From assembly GCA_007131535.1 (NCBI GenBank), contig SLQI01000364.1, positions 1-10,331 of the forward strand: a DNA stretch of 10,331 bases. Direction: 5' to 3'. Made by a program: the position numbers and the translations under genes. Source of the stretch: Balneolales bacterium (lineage in GTDB: Bacteria > Bacteroidota > Rhodothermia > Balneolales > Natronogracilivirgulaceae). This document shows positions 6,169 through 10,331 of the stretch, in pieces (position 1 is the stretch's first letter; every line of letters begins with the position of its first letter). The notes beneath the pieces were generated by a model, which saw only the letters and a program-made list of their open reading frames with translations, ran no database searches and had not been told where the DNA came from.

Positions 6169-9021
6169 ATGCCTGTCCGAATACTTACTTTATTATCTGC
6201 CCTACTGATACTATTTACGGCCTGCCGGCCGGAAGTCACCACAGAAGCCGAACCTGATCCGGCCGATAACATCCTGCAGGATGCAGCCGCACACTGGATT
6301 TCCGGCGATCGCCTCATCTGGGTTAACAAGCCGGATGCCGAACGGTTTGAAATTCGCTACAGCCCGGATGCCGGGATCATTGTTTCCGATCAGGCGGTGA
6401 GTGAAAGCCGTGCCATTTCTCTTTCAGCTGATGCGGAGCTCACAGTCGATCAGACCGACCAGTTTCGCCATATTGCCGATCAGCCCGCATTGGAAGTTGA
6501 AAAGACCCCCGGAGAGGTCCGCGAAGCCCTGCGCGGTCAGCTTATAGCCGTCGCTTATGATGAAGAGGATCGCCCGGTAGACGCTACCCGAATACAGACC
6601 CACGGGGTGATTGATGACTATTTCACCTATAGCGGGGAGCTCGGTCCTATCTACCACGATGAGGGTATAGACCTCAAACTCTGGGCACCCACGGCTCAGT
6701 CCGTTTCGCTGAAGGTGTATGATGAGGAGAAAAATCACACCGAAACAATTGCTGCCGAAACGGAACTGCCGGATAGCGGAGTATGGGAATTTCAGGGTGA
6801 TCAAACCCTGGACCGCCGGTTTTACCGGCTTGAAATCGAGGTCTTTCATCCGGAAAATGATCAGATCAACACCTTCGTGGTCACCGATCCCTACTCGGTA
6901 AGCCTGGCCACCGACAGCCGTTACAGCCAGTTTGTTAATCTGGATGATGAGGACCTCAAACCTGAGGGTTGGGATGATATACGCAAAACCCAGCCCCGGC
7001 CGGTTGATATCACGGTTTACGAAGCTCACATGAGGGATTTCAGCATCATTGATGAATCCATTCCTCAAGAGCACCGCGGAACGTATATGGCCTTTGCGTA
7101 CACCGGAAATGGTGACCGGGAGCTATCCCACGGGATGCAGCACCTGAAACAGCTGCAACAGGCCGGATTAACTCATCTGCATCTGCTGCCAATTAATGAC
7201 ATCGCCACCGTCAGAGAAGATACCGCCAACCGGGTTGATGTCTTCGATCCCTACGAAAGAATTTGCGATATCGTGGATTATCCCGGCCTGGAATCCCAAT
7301 GCCACTATTATGGCGACCGCCTGATCTGGGAAGTTTTTGAGGAGCTGGCGGAAGAAGATCCGGCCACCGAAGAGATTCAGCGGCCCTACAATGATCCGGG
7401 GCGTATGGATGGTATGGCCTGGTACGACGGATTCAACTGGGGGTACGATCCCTTCCATTTTAACGCACCGCAAGGCAGCTATTCCACCGATCCGGACGGG
7501 ATAAAACGCATCCTGGAAACCCGGAAAATGGTTCAGGGGCTTCATGAAATCGGCCTGAAGACCGTGGTGGATGTGGTGTATAATCACACCTTCGCGTCCG
7601 GAGTGGAGTCGCGGTTTTCGGTACTGGATCAAGTGGTTCCGACCTACTATCACCGATATGACGTTGTTACCGGCGATATCGAAACTTCGACGTGCTGCGA
7701 TAATACCGCCGCCGAATTCAACATGATGGAAAAGCTGATTATCGACTCCGTAAAACTTTGGGCGAAGCACTATAAAATCGACTCGTTTCGGTTTGATCTG
7801 ATGGGTCATCACCCACGTTATGTCATGGAAAACCTTCAGGACGCACTGGCAAAATTGACTCTGGATGAACACGGAGTCGACGGTGAAAACCTGTATATCT
7901 ACGGGGAAGGATGGAATTTCGGTGAGGTCGCCGATGACCGGATTTTTGATCAGGCAACCCAGTTCAACATGGGCGGCACCGGCATAGGCAATTTTAACGA
8001 CCGCCTGCGGGATGGTGTCCGTGGCGGTAACTTCACAGATACCGGACGCCACCAGGGGTTTGCCAACGGTCAGTTTCTCTTCCCCAACGAAGATGCGGGG
8101 GCTGATGGCGACGAGCAGCTCGAAAGCCTCTTATATGACGCCGACCGCATTCGCGTGGGAATGGCCGGCAACCTGAGCAGCTACCCCTACATCAACCGCA
8201 CAGGTGAGCGTGTCGATGGCGGCACCGACATGATCGGATTCGCCGACATTCCGCAAGAGTCGGTCAACTACATCGACAAACACGACAACGAAACGCTGTG
8301 GGATAACACCCAAACCAAACTGCCCCACGATATGTCGATGGAGGATCGCGTAAGGGTGCATCTGCTGAGCAACGCGTTTATAAACTACGGTCAGGGCGTG
8401 CCGTTTTATCAAATGGGCAGCGACATACTTCGTTCCAAATCACTGGATCGCAATAGCTTTGATTCCGGCGACTGGTATAATGCGGTGGATTTCACTCTGG
8501 AACGGCATCTTTGGGGCCAGGGACTGCCCCCCGGCTGGGATAATGAAGATCGTTGGGACGAAATGCGGGAGTTTCTAACCAGCGAGGTCATCGACGTTCA
8601 ACGCGAGCATATGGAACACGCCAACCAGCTGTTTCGTGAACAACTGGAAATCCGCTACAGCTCGCCTCTCTTCCGGCTTGAAACAGCCGAAGAGGTAAAC
8701 CGGCGCGTAAAATTCCACAATACCGGACCCGACCAGCAGCCCGGCATCATGGCGATGAGTGTTTCCGACGGTCGGTGCGCCGGTGAGCCGCTGGATGAAA
8801 ACTATGACGGCATTCTGGTGCTGTTCAATGCCGACAACGAAGAGCAAACCTTCGAACTTGAACTTGAGGATATGCGCCTGCACGAAATTCACAGGAACAG
8901 TACGGACCGCGTTGTACAATCCGCATCAGCCGGCAACGGTGAGTTTACGATTCCCGCGCTTTCTGCTGCCGTATTTGTGCGCGAGCAGGAGGATGAACAG
9001 GGTGAGTTTGTGTGTAATTGA
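6169..9021 (+). CDS. pulA: Lipoprotein type I pullulanase (GH13, alpha-1,6-glucosidase)
   Basis: Pullulanase (EC 3.2.1.41) hydrolyses alpha-1,6 branch links in pullulan, amylopectin and limit dextrins. The 950-residue protein begins with a lipoprotein signal peptide ending LFTAC, with the lipidated Cys at 19. Residue +2 is Arg and the stretch after it is acidic, so it is likely outer-membrane anchored or surface exposed. An N2-type pullulanase domain follows (AHWISGDRLIW, about 40-50). A CBM48-like domain comes next (DLKLWAPTAQSVSLKVYD, about 167-184), and the GH13 barrel starts near VYEAHMRDFS (about 283-292). The pullulanase signature NWGYDP is at 423-428. Catalytic regions are DVVYNH (468-473), FRFDLMGHH with nucleophile D543, YGEGWNFG with acid/base E580, and YIDKHDNET with D706. 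The C-terminal part matches the DUF3372-type pullulanase tail. All key residues are present. The gene stands alone, with no sus or transporter genes beside it in the window. Confidence 0.93.
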   Translation: MPVRILTLLSALLILFTACRPEVTTEAEPDPADNILQDAAAHWISGDRLIWVNKPDAERFEIRYSPDAGIIVSDQAVSESRAISLSADAELTVDQTDQFRHIADQPALEVEKTPGEVREALRGQLIAVAYDEEDRPVDATRIQTHGVIDDYFTYSGELGPIYHDEGIDLKLWAPTAQSVSLKVYDEEKNHTETIAAETELPDSGVWEFQGDQTLDRRFYRLEIEVFHPENDQINTFVVTDPYSVSLATDSRYSQFVNLDDEDLKPEGWDDIRKTQPRPVDITVYEAHMRDFSIIDESIPQEHRGTYMAFAYTGNGDRELSHGMQHLKQLQQAGLTHLHLLPINDIATVREDTANRVDVFDPYERICDIVDYPGLESQCHYYGDRLIWEVFEELAEEDPATEEIQRPYNDPGRMDGMAWYDGFNWGYDPFHFNAPQGSYSTDPDGIKRILETRKMVQGLHEIGLKTVVDVVYNHTFASGVESRFSVLDQVVPTYYHRYDVVTGDIETSTCCDNTAAEFNMMEKLIIDSVKLWAKHYKIDSFRFDLMGHHPRYVMENLQDALAKLTLDEHGVDGENLYIYGEGWNFGEVADDRIFDQATQFNMGGTGIGNFNDRLRDGVRGGNFTDTGRHQGFANGQFLFPNEDAGADGDEQLESLLYDADRIRVGMAGNLSSYPYINRTGERVDGGTDMIGFADIPQESVNYIDKHDNETLWDNTQTKLPHDMSMEDRVRVHLLSNAFINYGQGVPFYQMGSDILRSKSLDRNSFDSGDWYNAVDFTLERHLWGQGLPPGWDNEDRWDEMREFLTSEVIDVQREHMEHANQLFREQLEIRYSSPLFRLETAEEVNRRVKFHNTGPDQQPGIMAMSVSDGRCAGEPLDENYDGILVLFNADNEEQTFELELEDMRLHEIHRNSTDRVVQSASAGNGEFTIPALSAAVFVREQEDEQGEFVCN

Positions 9022-9032
9022 CATGATACCAC

Positions 9033-9076
9033 AACCCTACCGCCATAGTTGTTGTTAAGCTATGGCGGAGGGGGTT
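9033..9076. terminator. Strong stem-loop after pulA, terminator-like but without U-tract
   Basis: CCGCCATAG (9040-9048) pairs with CTATGGCGG (9060-9068). The stem is extended by AACCC/GGGTT across a small internal loop (9033-9037 with 9072-9076), and the apical loop is 11 bases. It begins 12 bases after the pulA stop, where a transcript-end structure is expected. Neither strand has a following U-run, so it may stabilise the mRNA 3' end or act with Rho rather than be an intrinsic terminator. Confidence 0.55.
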
Positions 9077-9113
9077 CAATATCAGGATATCTGTTTAATT
9101 CTCGCTGAGATCG

Positions 9114-9272
9114 CTAAGGTAATCACGCAAAGATCGCGAAGGATTTAGTTGAGTTGGCGTTTTCGCAGCTTATTAATCATTTAACTGCAATCGTTTCATA
9201 TTTTACACACCTCCAACTTTGCGGACTTTTGCGTTTGCCTTTTTTCTTTGCGGTCTTCGCGTGAACCCTTAG
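9114..9272. repeat. Inverted-repeat element of CTTTGCGG/CGCAAAG words
   Basis: The left arm (9114-9142) reads CTAAGG, CACGC, AAAG, CGCGAAGG with short spacers. The reverse complement of the right arm (9244-9272) reads CTAAGG, CACGC, GAAG, CGCAAAG in the same order, with scattered mismatches. The right side also has a direct repeat: CTTTGCGG at 9217-9224 and 9246-9253, both followed by CTT and then GCGT within a few bases, at a 29-base step. The element is about 159 bp and non-coding. It looks like a dispersed intergenic repeat. Confidence 0.55.
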
Positions 9273-9443
9273 CTCCCTGATCCCGGCATTTTCGTACAGT
9301 TACCAATCAGGGATTTTCTTAATGAACGCCTGCATCTTAGTCTGCCGACCCAATCTGTGTTCACCTCACCTTTATCCGTGATAAATAAATCATCTTCCTT
9401 AAGAAGATAATATCATAGCTAAAGCCGAAGTCCGTCATTTATT

Positions 9444-9462
9444 TGCATGTATTTCTCATGCA
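9444..9462. promoter_or_regulatory. Candidate antitoxin operator (palindrome)
   Basis: TGCATG (9444-9449) and CATGCA (9457-9462) form inverted half-sites around 7 bases, ending 28 bases before the antitoxin ATG. RHH antitoxins usually repress their own promoter through such palindromes. Position and symmetry are the only evidence. Confidence 0.35.
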
Positions 9463-9490
9463 TTTTCCCACCACCCTTAATCATAATGCT

Positions 9491-9739
9491 ATGCCAACCT
9501 TGCAAGTTAGGGACCTTCCGGAAGATGTTTATTTACAGCTAAAAGAGCGTGCACGACGTGAAAACCGTAGTATTTCGCAACAGACTATTTCTATTCTGCA
9601 GGAATATCTTGAGATAAATCCATCCCCAAAAAGTCGCCGAAAAGAGGTACTGGAAACTATTGACCAATTCGAAATACCAAGTGAAACCGCAAATAGTATA
9701 GATTCCGTCTCCTGGATAAGAGAAGATCGTGAACGATGA
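9491..9739 (+). CDS. Ribbon-helix-helix antitoxin of a VapBC-type module
   Basis: This 82-residue antitoxin normally binds and inhibits the PIN toxin encoded next door and represses the shared promoter. Residues 1-41 (MPTLQVRDLPEDVYLQLKER, ENRSISQQTISILQEYL) are a typical Arc/MetJ-type ribbon-helix-helix: a beta strand TLQVRDL, helix DVYLQLKERARRE, turn NRS and helix ISQQTISILQEYL. The C-terminal part is flexible and ends with DSVSWIREDRER, like the toxin-binding tails of VapB/FitA-type antitoxins. The ATG at 9491 is chosen because the RHH strand begins right there. In-frame starts further upstream (TTG 9443, ATG 9458) add residues that do not fit the fold. Its last codons overlap the toxin start as ATGA (9736-9739). 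The gene appears intact although its toxin is broken. Confidence 0.88.
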   Translation: MPTLQVRDLPEDVYLQLKERARRENRSISQQTISILQEYLEINPSPKSRRKEVLETIDQFEIPSETANSIDSVSWIREDRER

Positions 9740-9847
9740 TCGGTGTTTTGGAAATAAGCGCTGCAGTTGAAATACTTCTGAAGGGAAAGCATGCCCATGA
9801 ATTCAGAGCAGTCATCCGGAACTATGACGCTGTATTAGCCCCGGATT

Positions 9848-10041
9848 TATTTAGTGTCTGTAAGTAAACTCATGATGTCATTTGGAAACAACAGGTAGTT
9901 AAGGTAAATTAGTAGATTAAGAAAAATTGGGTATTTGGCTCCATGAATTGCTTTAAACCCAATTACCTGAATTACCGAATATACTGCATCAGATATTGGC
10001 ATTTTTTAAGATACTACCTGCTTTCTTACAGGCACTATTTA
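9848..10041. repeat. Target-site duplication TATTTA flanking the insertion
   Basis: TATTTA occurs at 9848-9853 immediately before the insert and at 10036-10041 immediately after it. Both copies are followed by G, so the repeat can also be read as 7 bp. It lies within the toxin codons for D-L-F-S. Confidence 0.8.
9854..10035. mobile_element. 182-bp non-autonomous insertion (MITE-like)
   Basis: The left end GTGTCTGTAAGTAAAC (9854-9869) and the reverse complement of the right end, GTGCCTGTAAGAAAGC (10020-10035), match at 13 of 16 positions. Further inverted pairs nest inside: CAGGTAGT (9892-9899) with ACTACCTG (10013-10020), and AATTGGGT (9925-9932) with ACCCAATT (9957-9964). The whole element could therefore fold as an imperfect hairpin. 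It is AT-rich and encodes no transposase, so it would need one in trans. The flanking 6-bp duplication and the exact restoration of the host gene support real transposition. I cannot assign an IS family from the ends alone. Confidence 0.85.
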
Positions 10042-10331
10042 GCTCGGAGCTTGCAAACACATTCTGGAAGTATCATCAGTTTAGGGGGCTGTCTGTGGAT
10101 AAGAGCTTATCCTGTTGTGAACTCGGGCTGGCTCTTGTTGATCAATTTGTGGATACAAGAGAAGTGTGGCGGGAAGCACTGCACGCGGCGATGAGTAACA
10201 ATCATCCCGTCTATGACCTGGTCTATGTTATCTGTGCCCGAAGAAATTCAGCTACACTGGTGACGATGGACCGTAAACTAATGACCCTCGCTCAACATCT
10301 CGGGGTATCAAATTTTGAAGTTCCGGATTAG

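Larger units (their letters stand above)
9022..9490. other. Non-coding stretch between pulA and the toxin-antitoxin locus
   Basis: This stretch of 469 bases has no convincing gene. From left to right it holds a strong stem-loop (9033-9076), a repeat element (9114-9272), a 7-bp inverted repeat CCCTGAT/ATCAGGG (9275-9281 and 9306-9312) followed by a short T-rich run, a near-palindrome ATCTTC-CTTAA-GAAGAT (9392-9408), and a candidate operator (9444-9462). Base composition becomes more AT-rich toward the right. Confidence 0.5.
9736..10331 (+). pseudogene. PIN-domain toxin (VapC type) split by a MITE-like insertion
   Basis: PIN toxins are Mg-dependent ribonucleases that usually cleave tRNA or rRNA. 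The first part (9736-9852) encodes MIGVLEISAAVEILL...NYDAVLAPDLF, 39 residues. It then runs into the insert and meets a TAA at 9865-9867. The second part continues in another frame from 10041: SSELANTFWKYHQF...HPVYDLVYVICARRN...LVTMDRKL...FEVPD, ending TAG at 10329-10331. Deleting 188 bp (the insert plus one TATTTA) fuses the parts in frame into 135 residues, the normal size of the family. In the restored numbering the later acidic residues E42, D98 and D116 are present. The first one, normally Asp in a VIDASA-like strand, is Glu (E6). The start overlaps the antitoxin stop as ATGA. As it stands the toxin should be inactive. Confidence 0.9.

Noticed and set aside
6424..7074. Open frame of 216 codons on the minus strand inside pulA
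   Set aside because: It is antisense to the N-terminal and CBM48 parts of pullulanase, and no family pattern or SD site is seen.
7168..8052. Open frame of 294 codons on the minus strand inside pulA
   Set aside because: It lies entirely opposite the catalytic core of pullulanase, has no recognisable domain, and is explained by codon bias of the real gene.
9275..9312. CCCTGAT/ATCAGGG inverted repeat as an intrinsic terminator
   Set aside because: The 7-bp stem with a 24-base loop and only a weak T-run (ATTTTCTT) is too poor to call.
9443..9490. Longer antitoxin starting at TTG 9443 or ATG 9458
   Set aside because: The added residues (MHFPTTLNHNA) do not fit the RHH fold, and the putative operator overlaps this stretch.
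9943..10194. 83-codon plus-strand frame crossing the MITE boundary
   Set aside because: It spans mobile DNA and an out-of-frame part of the toxin, so it is not a gene.
9996..10331. Separate 111-residue protein starting at a TTG within the insertion
   Set aside because: Its first 15 residues come from the MITE and the target duplication, and it lacks the PIN N-terminal strand. It is best seen as the 3' fragment of the broken toxin.
1..10331. CRISPR array, tRNA, rRNA, defence cluster or prophage genes
   Set aside because: I found no regularly spaced repeats, tRNA or rRNA signatures, or phage/defence proteins on either strand.

Overview
The window looks like chromosomal DNA of a Bacteroidota-type bacterium, most likely the Balneolia/Rhodothermia side. 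This is inferred from the mixed base composition, the scarcity of Shine-Dalgarno sites, a DUF5683-like protein, the Cys-type CcmE and a long CcmF. No rRNA or other taxonomic marker is present, so the placement is moderate at best.

Positions 1-5161 are a tight minus-strand operon. In transcription order it reads ccmC, ccmD, ccmE, ccmF, a DUF5683-like envelope protein, and truA, which runs off the left edge. The four Ccm proteins handle periplasmic heme for cytochrome c maturation: CcmC loads heme onto the chaperone CcmE with help from CcmD, and CcmF with its partners transfers it to apocytochrome. CcmE uses a Cys (CPSKY) instead of the usual heme-binding His. That is the hallmark of the variant 'System I*' known from archaea and some bacteria. 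No ccmA, ccmB, ccmG or ccmH is present in the window.

Positions 5162-5253 are a short divergent promoter region. On the plus strand follow a one-gene unit for a small membrane PH-like/SHOCT protein (5254-5784) and then a 384-bp non-coding stretch with an interrupted inverted repeat. Next comes a large lipoprotein type I pullulanase (6169-9021), with all GH13 catalytic residues present, which would debranch alpha-1,6-linked glucans outside or at the surface of the cell.

Positions 9022-9490 are non-coding and hold a strong stem-loop, a second inverted-repeat element built on CTTTGCGG/CGCAAAG words, and a small palindrome before the next gene. The right end is a VapBC-type toxin-antitoxin locus. 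The RHH antitoxin is intact and overlaps its PIN toxin by ATGA. The toxin is split by a 182-bp MITE-like insertion with 16-bp terminal inverted repeats and a 6-bp target duplication (TATTTA). Removing the insert plus one target copy restores an uninterrupted 135-residue PIN protein exactly. This is the best-supported surprise in the window; I see no evidence for a wholly new multi-gene system.
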